Positions 10,814 through 22,959 of a stretch of 64,000 nt of DNA are shown one piece after another. Each line of letters opens with the position of its first letter. Positions within the stretch are counted from its first letter, which is position 1. The notes below the pieces were generated by a model. It was not told the origin of the DNA, made no database searches, and was given only the letters and a program-made list of their open reading frames with translations. The position numbers and the translations under genes were made by a program. The DNA is from Calamus simplicifolius (lineage: Eukaryota; Streptophyta; Magnoliopsida; Arecales; Arecaceae): assembly GCA_900491605.1 (NCBI GenBank), contig UESW01001863.1, forward strand, positions 198,451 to 262,450, in the 5' to 3' direction.

Positions 10814-12169
10814 TATACACTATTTGCATGGTGCTTAATTGTATATAATGTCATATTATGAACAATTATATTTACAATGTATTTATTGTGCTAATTATCT
10901 TTATAATATGCATATTAAATATTATTCTATTTGTAGAAAAAATTTGAGTGGGATCCAACCATGACTCCTCTTGTTAAAAGGGCTTAAAATGCACTCGCTG
11001 GCAGTCAATACTCCGATAATTTATGTCACTAGCGGAGAGTATCAAAATGCCCCATTCATATCTCTAATGCAGTATGGGCTGACTGGCAGCAAAAGTGGAT
11101 GGATTTAGAGCAGCGTAGGAAGTTGGCTACAACTAGCTCGAATCGTCAATTCGAAAAGGGTGGTCCAAGCACTGGTCTTTCTTGCCACACAGCAAGATCC
11201 ATTTCTATTAAGGAGCATCGACGTCATTTTGTAAGAATATAAATTTATTTATTTTGCATACGTTTTAATGATAGAATTTTTTAAATATGCAAAACTACAA
11301 ATTTGAAACTTTATTTTTTAGAGGCTAAAGGAAGGCTTTGATCCAAGGGAGTAGCAGCTAGTTAAGGCAACCCACACAAGAAAAGATGACTCTTGGGTCG
11401 ACACTCGCTCCCAGTATATTGGAGTAAGTAAATCATTGAAAATATTATGTATTAATTATAAATATATTTGCTCTAATATGAGTTACATAATATTTTATAT
11501 ATATTCCTTCCAGGCTCGTGTGGATGAGTTAACGTCTCAGGCCACAAACCATTAGAGGAGGAAGGGTCCATAGCCAACCTTTCGCCATATGAGAGTCGTT
11601 GAATCTTTCTAGAGGCTATTGGCGTCCAACCGAACGATCGTGAATCTATGGTTTGGGCGCAAAGCTTCTATATTCTTCACTCGACGTGGTTCTTTTTCTT
11701 CCAGTCAGAGTGACACCAGGAGTATGAGGACATTAAGCATTACATCACGGAATGTGTTAGATCTGATATGTTGATCGAGATCGCAGTCAGCCTGCGAGAA
11801 TAGTGAGAAGAGCGTGTTGGTTATGAATAGGAGTTGTAGAAGATGTGGCAATTAGTTATGAGAATATCGCAGTCTAAATAGTTCTCTGCTCCACCTTCAG
11901 CTCTAGATGACCCTCCAGCTGATCGGTATTGATATTTCTAGATTTCTTTGTATTTTATGAGTACTATATTTATGTGCTACTATTTTGTATTATGAACAGG
12001 AGTTATATGACACTATTTTATATACTTTATTTTTATTTTCAATGCAAGGTATTTATATATTTTTTTGTGAATGTACTTTTAGTTATAATTTTATATTATC
12101 TAAGCAAAATTTTAATGTATATGATATAAACATCAATTAAATAAATAATAATTTTAAAATAAATAAAAT

Positions 12170-12404
12170 AGGAATTAGCGATGCATGGTTAGCGACACCA
12201 GAATGTTGTCGTTACTAAATTCGTTAGCGATCAATGATTTTGCAATCATTTTTTAGCATCTGTGCATCGCTAATATAAAATAGCGATATGTTTTTCCTTG
12301 TTAGTGACGCCAAAATGGCATCGCTAATTACCAGGATTCTTGTAGTATTAGCTGATAATTTTGAAGTCGCTAATTACCAGGATTCTTGTAGTGTTAGCTG
12401 ATAA
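12170..12404. repeat. CACTA-1 subterminal repeats with a duplicated terminus
   Basis: Motifs TTAGCGAC, TTAGCGATC and ATCGCTAA occur in both orientations, as expected for transposase-binding subterminal repeats. The last 39 bases are present twice: 12320-12358 and 12366-12404, both reading TCGCTAATTACCAGGATTCT then TGTAGT(A/G)TTAGCTGATAA. The copy includes 11 bases beyond the terminus, so flanking DNA was duplicated with it. Only the outer copy keeps the exact GTAGTG end. Confidence 0.75.
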
Positions 12405-12977
12405 CTATTGGCCATTGGTTGATGGTTCTTGGCTATTAGCCGTGTAGGCTTTTTTTTAATAAAGTATTTGATCGAACTACTATAATTATTACTATTAAAA
12501 TGTTAAATGACCAATAAAAACATATATTTTTAATATAATACATATTTTCCATCATTTCATTCGCTTGATGAGTTTATAGATAAAGAATAAAAAAAGCTTA
12601 AAACAATAATTAGTAAATAAGCAATCTCATATCTATAAATATAAATAATATAATTAATTCATACAAATCTAAAATGTCCCAATAACATTCTAATATTACG
12701 CTCTTGCTCTCATTAGACTAGAAGCAATTTTATTATGTAAGGTGGACGGTTGGAAGAAAAACTATCAAACAGAAGAGACAGCGAAAGTTGAAGCGTTGGA
12801 AGACCAGAAGCTCCTTGATTAGCTTTGAGGTTCGTGCGTAAGGGTGCTCCCGCATCTGGTTGGTAGTCAGCTTTAAGATTCGTGCGCGGCTTTTGCCTGT
12901 GTGATCTCCGGCGATCGTCTCCGTCTCCGGCTTCGCTGCTTTCGGTGGGCCATCGTCTGGGTGTCCCCTTCTGGCTC

Positions 12978-14653
12978 ATGGCGTCGGATGGGGTCAATGG
13001 TGGTCGGGAGAGTGGGCCGAAGGTTGGCTCAGCGGGCTTCTTCTGGGTATCTTCTTCCCCGACGCCGGCGGATATCGCGCGGCTGGAGAATGCATTCCCG
13101 GAGGTAATTCAGCTTCCGGTGGAGGATCTGAAGTCCGAGATGGTGAATGGCATGTTCGAGCTATCCTAGCTCGTTCTTATCAGAAATGGGTTCCGGCGGA
13201 CGCCTATGTTCGGGAGTTTCGTCGTGCCGGAATCCGGGGGGAAATCTTGCCGATCAGCTTGGCCTGCCGCAACCACATCTTCCGGTTTGAGGACTCGGAA
13301 ACTGCAGAGCTGGTGTTGAATCGCCCTTGGATCATCAATGGGCAGATCATTGGCATGGATCGTTGGAAGCCGGAGTTCGTCCGGCTGAGAACGCTATCCC
13401 CTTCGCCCTGGTTTGGCTCCGTCTTCCAAATCTTCCTCTTGAATTCTGGAAGGAGGACTTCCTGCGAGCGATCACTGAAGGTGCCGGGCAGTTCCATTGT
13501 CTTGATGCGGCGACCATGGCCAAAAGTAGGGGAAATTATGCTCGTATCTGCTTGCGGATGGACCTCCGGCGTCCCCTCCGGCCGGGTACCCGAGTGCAGG
13601 GCATTTCTCTTCCTTTTGGCAGCCGTTCATCTACGAATCCTTGGAAGGATTCTGCCCGAGTTGCGGTTCTCTTCACCTGGAAGGACCATGCTCTGTGTTG
13701 ACTGAATCAAGTGAGAAGACAGTCTCTCCATCCCCTGCTTTCGGCCCCTGGTTGACGGCTGTTCTCAACGTCGGGAGTCTCCTGGGCAGAAACGGGAGGA
13801 ACGGAAGAATTCCCAGACAAATATTGGCTCCAAGGCGTTGAGTAGCTGTGCTTATTCCCAGTTGAATCGGATGACGCAGCAACTGTCGGCCGTGGAGAAG
13901 GATGGGTGGAGGCAGCCGGTGAAGGTGGCTCGCCGGAAACTGCCCCCGTCAATGATGAAGACGACTGTGATGGTGCAAGGGTCGAGTGATCAGGGTGATG
14001 ACTTTCAGAAGGGGAAGGAGGTGATATCAGCTCCCTTGAATGCTACTGTTAGTGTGCCGGTTACTTTCTGTGCCGGTACTGTAGACCCAGTGAATTCTCA
14101 ATTGAAGTCTGAACTGAAGGGGAGTAATGCTGTTATTCAGTCCAAAGTTCAGACAATTCATAATCCCTTCAGCTCATCTGGATTGGGCTCGACCAGTGGC
14201 AATTCTCAGGGTGGTGAGGATGCTTTTCTTGGCCCTCTGAAAAGGGCCAGATCGGTCGACTGCCCGGCTCCGAGATCCATATCCAAATTAGTGAAGAGGA
14301 AAGGAAAAGGGAAAACTTCTTTGCCTAAAAGCAATGAGGGGGCTCTTAACTCCCTAGCCAAGATGTCATTACCATCTTGTATCCAGCAAGCTGGTCAGGG
14401 GGTGAGCAAGCCCAGAACTGATACGAATGTCACTTTACCCATGAAGGAATCAGGTGAAAACACTGTGGGTCCTCTCTCTGATACTATACCTCCGGATCAG
14501 TCCTTGCCTCCTGTGGTTCTAGGTGTTGATTCGGATGGCTTGATGACAGAGTATCCAATGATTACTGATAGTGGCACCCTCGGTAATGGATGTTTATCTG
14601 ATATGGCTATGGTGGAGGACCAAGGAGGGGTCCCAGTCCCCCCCAATCTTTAA
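12978..14653 (+). pseudogene. LINE ORF1: DUF4283/zinc-knuckle RNA-binding protein (frameshifted)
   Basis: The start chosen is ATG at 12978 (MASDGVNGGRESG). The frame shifts near 13160 and again near 13385. The DUF4283-type domain is readable across them (HIFRFEDSETAELVLNRPW, then VWLRLPNLPLEFWKEDFL). A zinc knuckle follows near 13645-13690 (GFCPSCGSLHLEGPCS); its C-C-H spacing is one residue shorter than usual, unless read as degenerate. The tail 13838-14653 is an open 271-codon frame rich in Ser and Gly with a basic patch, ending just before ORF2. Plant L1 ORF1 proteins coat element RNA. Confidence 0.8.
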
Positions 14654-17600
14654 ATGAAGATACTTAAATGGAATGTTCGAGGAGCTCGAAAGCCTTCCTT
14701 TCGATCCTCGTTTAATAGATTGTTGCAATTACATAATTTTGATATATGTGTGTTGTTGGAAACTAGACTGTCAGGCGATACTTTAGCCCGGCTCCGGAGG
14801 GAGATTTCCCGGTCGTGGTTATGTATGCTGTGCAGGCTGAGGGTATGTCTGGGGGTATTTTGGCCATATGGCGTGACTCTGCTGTTTCGATTGAGGCTTT
14901 TCATCAGTGTAACCAGCAGATTGGTCTTCTTATCTCTGCGGGGTCCACTGACACCTGGCTTCTGTCGACTGTTTACGCCAGCACGGATTATAGGGAGCGG
15001 CGGATTCTTTGGTCTGAGCTGCTTTCCCTTCTTGGTCAAGGTCTCCCTACCATTATTGCGGGAGATTTTAACTGTATCACTGAGGCCAATGAAAAACATG
15101 GGGGTAGACGGGTTTCGGCCTCTGCTGATATTACTGAATTTAAATCTTTTATTGGGACTGCTGGTTTATTGGATCTGGGGTATTCCGGAACCCAATTCAC
15201 TTGGTGTAATAATCGCCATGGCTCAGCTCGTGTATGGGAAAGACTTGACAGAGCTTTGGCTACGGCCCAGTGGCTTCACAAGTTTCCAGCGGCCCATGTT
15301 TCTCACCTGCCCAGGATTGCTTCCGACCATTGCCCCTTATTGATCTCTACTGAGGCTGATCAGCATCACCGTAGACAGTTTAGATTTGAGCATTTCTGGA
15401 CTGTCCACTCGGGGGCTCGGTCTATTATTTCTCAAATTTGGCATCTTCCCATCAGGGGTAATGCTATTTACCGCCTTTCTCGTCGTCTGATGTTGGCTAG
15501 ACGACGTCTTACCAGATGGAATAGGAATGATGTGGGAAATCTGGATCGTCAGATTGATCGGGTGGAAGCAGATATTACAGCTCTTCAGGAAAAGGAGGAT
15601 CAGGAGGGATTTCTGCTGGACTCGGACCTTCTCACTTTGCGGGATAAGCTTGCTTGTCATCACTCACTACTTCGCCAGCAGGAGATGTATTGGAGACAGA
15701 GGTCAAGGCTTCAGTGGATCCGTGAGGGGGATCGTAATACTAGATTCTTCCATCAGGCTACCCTGAAGCGGCGTGCTGTTAATAGAATTCGGAGGCTTGT
15801 GGATATAGAGGGGCAAGGCCATGAGGATTATCATTCTATTCGGGATCTGCTTCTTCATTTCTTTCAGTCTAGATGGGCTGACTCCTCCGGTAATGGTGAT
15901 CCGGTTGTCAGAGTTCCTGACTCCAGGAGAGTCTCTTCTCAGGACAATGATAAGCTGTGTAGGCCGATCACTGCTGAGGAAATTCGGATGGCTCTGTGGG
16001 AGCTTGGACCGGAAAAGGCCCCTGGGCCTGATGGATTTCCCCCCCTTTTCTATCGCCACTACTGGGACATTGTTGGTCAGGAGGTGATTCAGGCTGTTCA
16101 AATTGTCTTCCATTCGAAGCAGATTCCCTTGGATTGGAATCGGACTCTTGTTACGCTTGTGCCTAAACGGTCCGATGCATCTCTTCCTCAGCACTTCAGA
16201 CCTATCAGCCTCTGTACTACCCTGTATAAAATTTGTGCTCGCCTCTTGGTTGGTCGTCTTCGGCTTGTTATCCCCGTATTATTTCTTTGGAGCAGGGGGC
16301 TTTTATTCGAGGGCGGTCTATTTCGGACAACGTCCTCATTGCTCAGGAATTCATGCATGATCTCCAAAGAGCTCCTGGGAAAAGATGTCTTATGGCAGTG
16401 AAACTTGATATGGAAAGAGCTTATGATAGAGTGAGCTGGGCCTTTCTGGAACGGTCTCTTCAGGAATTCGGATTTGCTGATCTCTTTATTGAGTGGATTA
16501 TGGCTTGCATTCTGAGACCGTCCTTTTCTCTGCTTATCAATGGGAGTCCTACTGAGTTTTTCCACTCTTCGGTGGGTCTGAGACAGGGGTGCCCACTATC
16601 TCCTTTGTTATTTATTCTTGCTGTGGACGATCTGTCTCGTGCTTTCCATCAGGCTCAGCTGGATCGTCGGATTGTCCCGTTCATGGCCGGGAGTGAGGGC
16701 CCTCTGATTTCTCACCTTCTTTTCGCCGATGACTGCATCCTTTTGGGGAAGGCCTCTATTGATAATGCTGCCTCTTTTCACTCTATTCTGCAGCGTTATT
16801 GTCAAGCTTCGGGCCAAAGAGTTAATTTTCTTAAATCATCTATCTGTTTTAGTCCGAAGACCCCCAGATCTATTAAGCAAGCTATTATTGAGCTATCTGG
16901 TATCACCTCTGACGGACCGTCTTATGTATTTGGGGATCCCTATTACCGGTAGACGGGCCCGTTGTTCTGACTATGCTGAGATTGAGAGACGGATCCGCCA
17001 GCGTACTGATGGATGGCCAGTTACTAGCCTTTCTATGATGGCCAGGGTCACCATCATTCGCTCTATCCTCTCTTCTATTCCAGTTTACCTCCTATCCAAT
17101 ACTGTCATGCCGATCACCTGCCTGAGAAGGATTGATAGATGCTTCAGAGATTTCCTTTGGGCTTCGATGCAGGAGGGTCATGGTATTCACCTATTATCTT
17201 GGGATAGGGTTTGTATGCCTATCTATGAAGGTGGTTTGGGGATTCAGTCTTTGATTGCTAGAAGGGAAGCTCTTCTTGCTCGGCACGCTTCACGATTCCT
17301 CCTAGAGCCTCAGTGTTTATGGAGTTCTGTGATGCATGCGAGATACGGAGACTGGGCTCCTGGCTTGACCATTATGCCGCCCCGGGGCTCTTCGTCCTTT
17401 TGGAAGCAGATCTGTAGTCATAGCCAGGCCATCATGAACAACATTTCGTGGCTGATTGGTGATGGTTCTTTGATTGATGTTGTCAAGGATGCCTGGATTT
17501 CTGAGCTCCCTCTCATGCGTTGGCCCACCTATATCAGTATGGATGTCCCCCCCAATCTCAGGGTTAAGGATTTGATTTCCTTAAACCCCCTCTCCTGGCA

Positions 17601-18786
17601 TATTCCTTCGGTGACCCGCTTGTTTGGAGCAGAGTTGTCTTCTCGGATTATCTCGCTTCCTCTCATGGCTGGCTGTGTTGCAGATTCCAGGGTTTGGCAG
17701 AGATCTTGCTTTCCCAAGGCCCCCATTAGAGATCTTCTGGATATGTTCAGGCCACAGGCGCAGTGTACGAAGGATGCTCGCTGGATCTGGAAGCTTCCTA
17801 TTCTTCCCAGGGTTCAGCGCTTCATCTGGAAGCTTCTTTGGGACTGTCTTCCGACTTGCCTTCTCCTATCCCGGAGGGGTCTGTCTATCCAGCCGACTTG
17901 CCCTCTGTGCAGTCAGGCGGAGGAATCTCTGGACCATGCTATATTTTATTGCCCCAGAGCGAGACGGATATGGGTTCTCATGGGTTACCCTAGGAGAGCT
18001 GATATTATGGCTGATTTGCGATCCTCTTTCTTTCAGGAGATCCGGTATGGCCCTCTGAATAAGCGTGGTCTTTGGTCTGCCACTGCTTATCACATATGGC
18101 TTTCGAGGAATCAGATCATCTTCACCAACGACAGATTCTCTTATCACAGAGTTGTGAGGCAGATCAGACTGTTGTCTTCGGACTGTGCCCGGGGCTCTAG
18201 TGCTGTTGATGTTGACCCCTCTGGCCTCTGGGGCTCCCCTGCTGTCTTGACAGCGAACCGGTGTTCGATTTTCTTCTCTTGGAAGCCCCCACCTCCAGGG
18301 TATGTCAAAATCAATTTTGATGGGAGTGTCCGTCATAGAGCTGCTGGCTCTGCTTTTATCATTCGTGGGCATCAGGGTGATCTCTTAGCGGTGGGAGGCT
18401 TTGGTACCCTCGACTCATCTGTTCCTATGTCGGAGCTCATTGGTGCGTGGGGGGGTCTCTCGTATGCTATCAGAACTCTCAAGGCCCATAAGATTATGAT
18501 TGAGGGGGATTCTATGACTGTCATCTCCTGATTGTTGAGGGACAGCTGTTTGGACATTCCCTCTAATCCGATTTTGTTGGACTGCCGGTCCATGTTGAGG
18601 GAAATCCAGTCTGTTCAGATCCGTCATATCTTCCGTGAGGCCAATGCGGCGGCAGACTGGGTGGCTTCCTTTGTAGCTCAGCATGCGGGACCATGGACTT
18701 GGAGCCCTGCGGACCCCTGCCCGATCCTTCTCCAGCAGATTTTATATTCAGATGTATCTGGGTTGATTCATATGAGGAGTGTATGA
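14654..18786 (+). pseudogene. LINE ORF2: endonuclease, reverse transcriptase, zf-RVT, RNase H (near intact)
   Basis: The order is: endonuclease (MKILKWNVRGARKPS; GDFNCITEANEKHGG; SDHCPLLIS), RT (EKAPGPDGFPPLFY; FRPISLCTTLYKICARLL; QGAFIRGRSISDN; VKLDMERAYDRVSW; LRQGCPLSPLLF; catalytic LFADDCILLG), a thumb/zf-RVT region (PTCPLCSQAEESLDHAIFYC) and a plant RNase H-like domain (VKINFDGSVRHRAAGSAF ... IEGDSMTVIS). Frame changes occur near 14810, 16260 and 16920, and a TGA at 18529-18531 interrupts RNase H; the frame continues to 18786. ORF1 and ORF2 nearly abut (TAAATG). The protein would nick DNA and prime reverse transcription on the target. Confidence 0.9.
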
Positions 18787-19090
18787 TCGCCCGTTTGTAA
18801 CAAAAAAAAAAAAAAAAAAAAGGTGAAGCGTTTGGGAAAGGAAAAAATAATAATAAAAGATGAAATTTGGATGGTTGATAGAGGCATCCATATCTTTCTA
18901 ATTTTTATTTTAACTATTAAAGCAATTGTTAAATCCAATAAATATTTTAACAAGTTGATCCCAACGGTCAGCCTTTGAAAGGCTAATAGTTATCAATTGA
19001 ACCAATCAACTAGCTTCAATATTCTTCAATCAGCTATTGGAGGCTAATAGCTACTAATTGGCTTCCAACAACTAATCCAAACAGGTTCAA

Positions 19091-22000
19091 AAATGGCTTC
19101 ACAATGCATGTTAAGCAGAGTTTTTGAAGAAAGCTCTAAATTAGAGATTTCCCCATTAGAGCTTTTATCAACTTTTGGTGAAGGCCCAAAGCATATTTAT
19201 AGAGTTTATTAAATAATATAAAATTACTTAAAAATATTTTTAAAACTTTAGAAGTACTTTCAAGCCATCTAAAAGTACAATCAAATGATGCCTAATAATT
19301 AATTAGTGTGAAGCATGCTGGTGCATGGAGATGTGAAAGCTTCATCGGTTGTTGTAATTTATATTTAAATAATTTTTTTATTATCTATATATTTAATAGA
19401 TAGTATACTTTTGCTTTTGGTTGATTCATTTTATCTTAGAATGTATAATATAATTTTTATCGTACTCAATGAAAAGATAATATACTCCATCCTTAGAATC
19501 ACTATCTAATCCAGTGAAGCTTCTCCATGCGGATTAATTTCCAATAGATGTGAAACCTCTCCTTAGGGACTGATAGCTGGACAATGAATTTGGACTAGGA
19601 TTTAAAGATCAAATAGTTGTTGTACATAGAAAAAAGTTGCTCAATAAATAAAAAAATCATATATATTATATAATAATGATGATTTTATAATATAGTTATA
19701 TTATTATAGTATAATATTATAATATATATTTAATATAGTGTAACATTAAATTATTATGTTGATATACTACAATAATACTATCTTCACAGATTATATTATA
19801 ATATTAATAATAATATGATATGATATAATGTAATATCATAGTTTTATTTTTTATTTTTATAATATAATATAAATTATTAATAATATATAATTTATGTATT
19901 ATAATTGAATAATTTAACCAAATATTATAATAATCATATGAAATATAATAAAATATTACAACAATTGCAAAATATATCTGAGGTAATCTTAGTATTCCAT
20001 CATTAGTGATCTTGGATTCTTATACTATACCAAAAAGATTAACTGTTGATATTTAAAGATTTTTAATCAATATGACATAGCATATGTGGCAAATGTAATA
20101 ATTATAAAAGATTGGAGATTGAATCACCCTAAGACAAGGACTGCCAAGATCTAGGATACCAATAATGATTTCACTTGGTTGCCAATGTTCTATTTGAGTT
20201 AGATAGCATTTTTGAATTTGAAGAATTTTGTATAATTAAATGATTAAAATTTTTATTGGTGCCAAGGTTTGATGCACAAAAGAAGCAAAAGTGCTTTGGT
20301 CATTATTTTTAATAAAGGTTTCTCATGCAAGCAGAGCTAGCTTTGGAATTAATCTAATCTAGGCAAGTAGAAGAGGAATAATTATTGGTCTAGCATTAAC
20401 TTCTTGATGTTTTTGATTTGGCATCTCTAATCACCCTAGGGATTTTTGTGGCCTTGTATTACTTAAACAAAAAATTATTCCAACATTGGGGTATATTAAA
20501 AGCCTAATTATAGAATAAAAATGGCCTAAAAGAAATTAAACTAGAATTATAATACTTCAAAAATAAAAGATTAGAATCATAAACTGATTTAATTTTGGTA
20601 AAAATAAGACTCCTAGAAGAATTTATAAAAAAAAGTCTTTCGAAGATAATAGGATAAAAATAAAACTCCTAAAAGAATAAGAAAGTCTCTTAAAGAAAAT
20701 TGGATAAAAAAATACAATTCCAAGAAAGATACTTAATAAAGTTTCCTTAAAAAACTAAAGCTCTTCTTATTCTTATTTTTCAAGGTTGCATTAGCTTCTA
20801 AAGATATGAATTAAAATGCTGGTTAGAAGAATAGAAAATCACAATAGTACAAGATCACTTCAGTCAAACTCTGAGCCATATTTGAGATTATTTGTACTAG
20901 GTTTGGGCTTAAAATTTTGACTTGAATCAAAGTTCAAGCCTCAAATCCAACCCAATCTTATCTTCATCTCATTATTAGGTTTTTTTATTAGGAGTCTTTT
21001 CGTATCATGCTTGAGCATTTTGGGTTAATAAATTAAGTAGAAAGTTATTCACCTTACAACAGTAGGGGTTGTTCATAGATATTGTGAAAATTGAATTCAA
21101 TATGGATTAGCAAGATATGGATAGTGGTGCTCAAATTTACAAGGATAGGTGGCTTTGTTGATTTGGCCTGATTAGAACTAATAACAGTCACATCTAAATA
21201 GGTGGCCATTTTTTCGATTGGGTGAGATTAGAACTCATTACAATCACGTCTAAAAGGATTAGATTGACGATAGTAAGATTGCAAGGTAACAGTGAGAGAT
21301 ACATTGCAAGGATGAGACCATAATTTATCAACTAGTGATAGTTAAATCTATAATGAATAGGACATCGAAGTTGTTCTTAAGGGTTGACTTCGATCAGAAT
21401 TGAACCCCTCATATCTTAATAGTGGTAAGTGGTGATACTATAAGGTAAGTGCTTGGTAATATATCCTTATATGTTGTTACCTTAAAAGTTGCTTACATAA
21501 GAAAAATCCTATAATTCCTCTCAATCTATAAATGTGAAGCGTAATTATCCAAGACCTAAATCAAGTAAAATAGAGAAAAGGGATTCATGTAACAACCCTA
21601 ACTAGTTTCAGATTAAGTTATTATTATTATTATTATAGCATCCAAGACCCCATCAAAAAACTAGTCAAAAGGTGCTATTTGAATTCATTGATTCTATATA
21701 AGTATCTAAGAACTTCCTTTTATATAATCAATGAGATTGAAACATATCAACACAGGTTCTCATACACTCCTTCCATTTAATCTGCAATGAACTCAGTAGT
21801 AAGAGTCTAAATCTAATTACAAACACCAAGATCTACTTGTATGTTAGTTTGAAAAAGCTTACATATAATATCTCTAATCCATACAAGCCATGAGCCAAGT
21901 TACTTTAATATTATGCATAATTATTCTATACCTTACCCAAAAAGATTAGCTAAAAGGTATCATTAGGGTACCTTGGCTCTGTATAAGTACCTAAAAAACT

Positions 22001-22950
22001 TTCTAGCATACAAGCAATATACGACTAAACATTTGCTTGTATGAACTCTCACATCAAATTAAGGCAAAAATGAATGTATCCAATCACTTACAAAATTCTT
22101 AATTTGTGATTATTTTTTCACAATGCCATTCATTACTTCTAATTACTTAGGCCTTGATGTGGAGCCTATTTATAGACTACCATATCACCCTAAAAAGATA
22201 ATGCATAATTCGTTCTATATAAAAACCGCATAATAGCTTGAATTATACTCCTCATGGTTCTTCTATGCAATTGTAGTAATCCATAAGAATAGCATCCTTA
22301 ATAAATTAAAAATTTTCTTTTAAAAATGTTTCTTATCTAAAGTTGCCACATGTTTGCTTGGGTCATGCTAGGTTATTAATTTTAAAATTTTTAAATTTTT
22401 TATCCAATAATCACCGATAGAGGTTTTAAAATTTTGAGAGCTATTAAAATCAAATAACATAAATTTTTAGGGAATGCAATGGATGATGTATCCAATAGAC
22501 TTGAACCCCACTTAGCATTAATTGTATCCATTCAAAAGAACCATATTGGATTAGATCTTAACTAGTTTTTAACTTGGACTTGCACATATTACATACATAG
22601 TACATATTTATTAGGTCTGTACGGTCAACATATATTAAAAGCATTGCATTCACTATCTTGATTTTTCATTAGAAGTTCTCAAAGTTAGTCCAAACCCTTT
22701 GTTGCAATATGATACGATAATTCTCACATAGGCTAGTCCTCTAAAGATATTTATGATATAATACCTTACATTATACTTTAGACCTATTAAGAATATAACT
22801 CAATCTTATAACATTTTCTTTTTTACTTTATAAGTACTCTCATTATAGAGATGAGAGTACTTTATGCCCTAGTACAATTGCTCAATCAACATCGTTTTAA
22901 TCATACAGAACCTTTTTCATGGAATCTCTAATTATAGAGATTGGATATCT
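19091..22950. other. AT-rich intergenic DNA without recognisable genes
   Basis: No conserved coding frame is visible. Notable content: an extremely AT-rich block (about 19640-19985) of TATTATAATA-type sequence; a degenerate triplicated segment of about 65-70 bases (20590-20760, words ACTCCTAGAAGAA and AAAGTCT); a short ATT microsatellite near 21624-21640; and two loosely similar segments (21655-21760 and 21945-22040, words TATAAGTA and CTAAAAGGT). A TGTAACAACCC-like start near 21588 could be an old LTR edge, but no partner end was found. Confidence 0.5.
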
Positions 22951-22959
22951 ATACTGATA

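Larger units (their letters stand above)
7381..11900 (+). pseudogene. tnpA/Transposase_24-like gene of CACTA-1 (interrupted, multi-exon)
   Basis: Recognisable pieces are 7390-7575 (SNDDSPSDTAHESFFEQ), about 7665-7790 (NIFKRHANSEDYYWDRMSQE), 10940-11240 (KKFEWDP, NAVWADWQQKWMDLEQRR, a CHTARSISIKEHRRHF-like segment) and 11320-11425 (KATHTRKDDSWVDTRSQYIG). A fragment follows at 11515-11580. The THTRKDDSWVDTRS motif is diagnostic of the plant En/Spm-associated family PF03004. Intron-like AT-rich DNA with plausible splice sites separates the pieces (donor near 7569, acceptor just before 10936). Several stops are present. The protein is expected to bind subterminal repeats. The intron between the second and third pieces holds the solo LTR. 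Confidence 0.7.
7336..12393 (+). mobile_element. CACTA-1: right-hand part of a decayed CACTA (En/Spm) transposon
   Basis: The right end reads GATTCTTGTAGTG at 12393, the complement of the canonical CACTACAAGAATC terminus. It is preceded by TTAGCGAC/TCGCTAA subterminal motifs (12175-12345). Inside are exons of a plant transposase of the Ptta/En/Spm (Transposase_24) type. The left part was displaced by insertion of Sirevirus-1, and a Gypsy-like solo LTR sits at 7933-10813. TTA follows the terminus, the size expected for a 3-bp CACTA duplication, but its left partner is not in view. Confidence 0.75.
12802..18821 (+). mobile_element. L1-type LINE retrotransposon, nearly full length
   Basis: The element has ORF1 (about 12978-14653), ORF2 (14654-18786) and a 20-base poly(A) at 18802-18821. 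Imperfect target-site duplications flank it: GTTGAAGCGTTGGAA (12787-12801) and GGTGAAGCGTTTGGGAA (18822-18838). Its base composition is clearly more GC-rich than the AT-rich flanks. The coding parts carry only a handful of indels and one late stop, so this is one of the better preserved elements here. The 5' boundary is set by the duplication and could be a few bases off. Confidence 0.85.
12394..19090. mobile_element. MITE/hAT-like AT-rich host repeat interrupted by the LINE (tentative)
   Basis: The left piece (12394-12460) contains GATAACTATTGGCC and GGCTATTAGCC. The right piece (18960-19090) contains, in opposite orientation, GGCTAATAGTTATC and GGCTAATAGCTAC, and ends near CTAATCCAAACAGG. 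Such opposed subterminal motifs and a CCTGTTTGGATTAG-type end are common in plant hAT and PIF-like nonautonomous elements. The LINE with its duplication lies between the pieces. Exact ends and target duplication are not established. Confidence 0.35.

Noticed and set aside
11929..12129. 66-codon hydrophobic ORF
   Set aside because: AT-rich stretch after the tnpA-like gene, no recognisable features.
19640..19985. AT-rich block as a replication origin or matrix attachment region
   Set aside because: AT richness alone is not sufficient evidence; no further motif was recognised.
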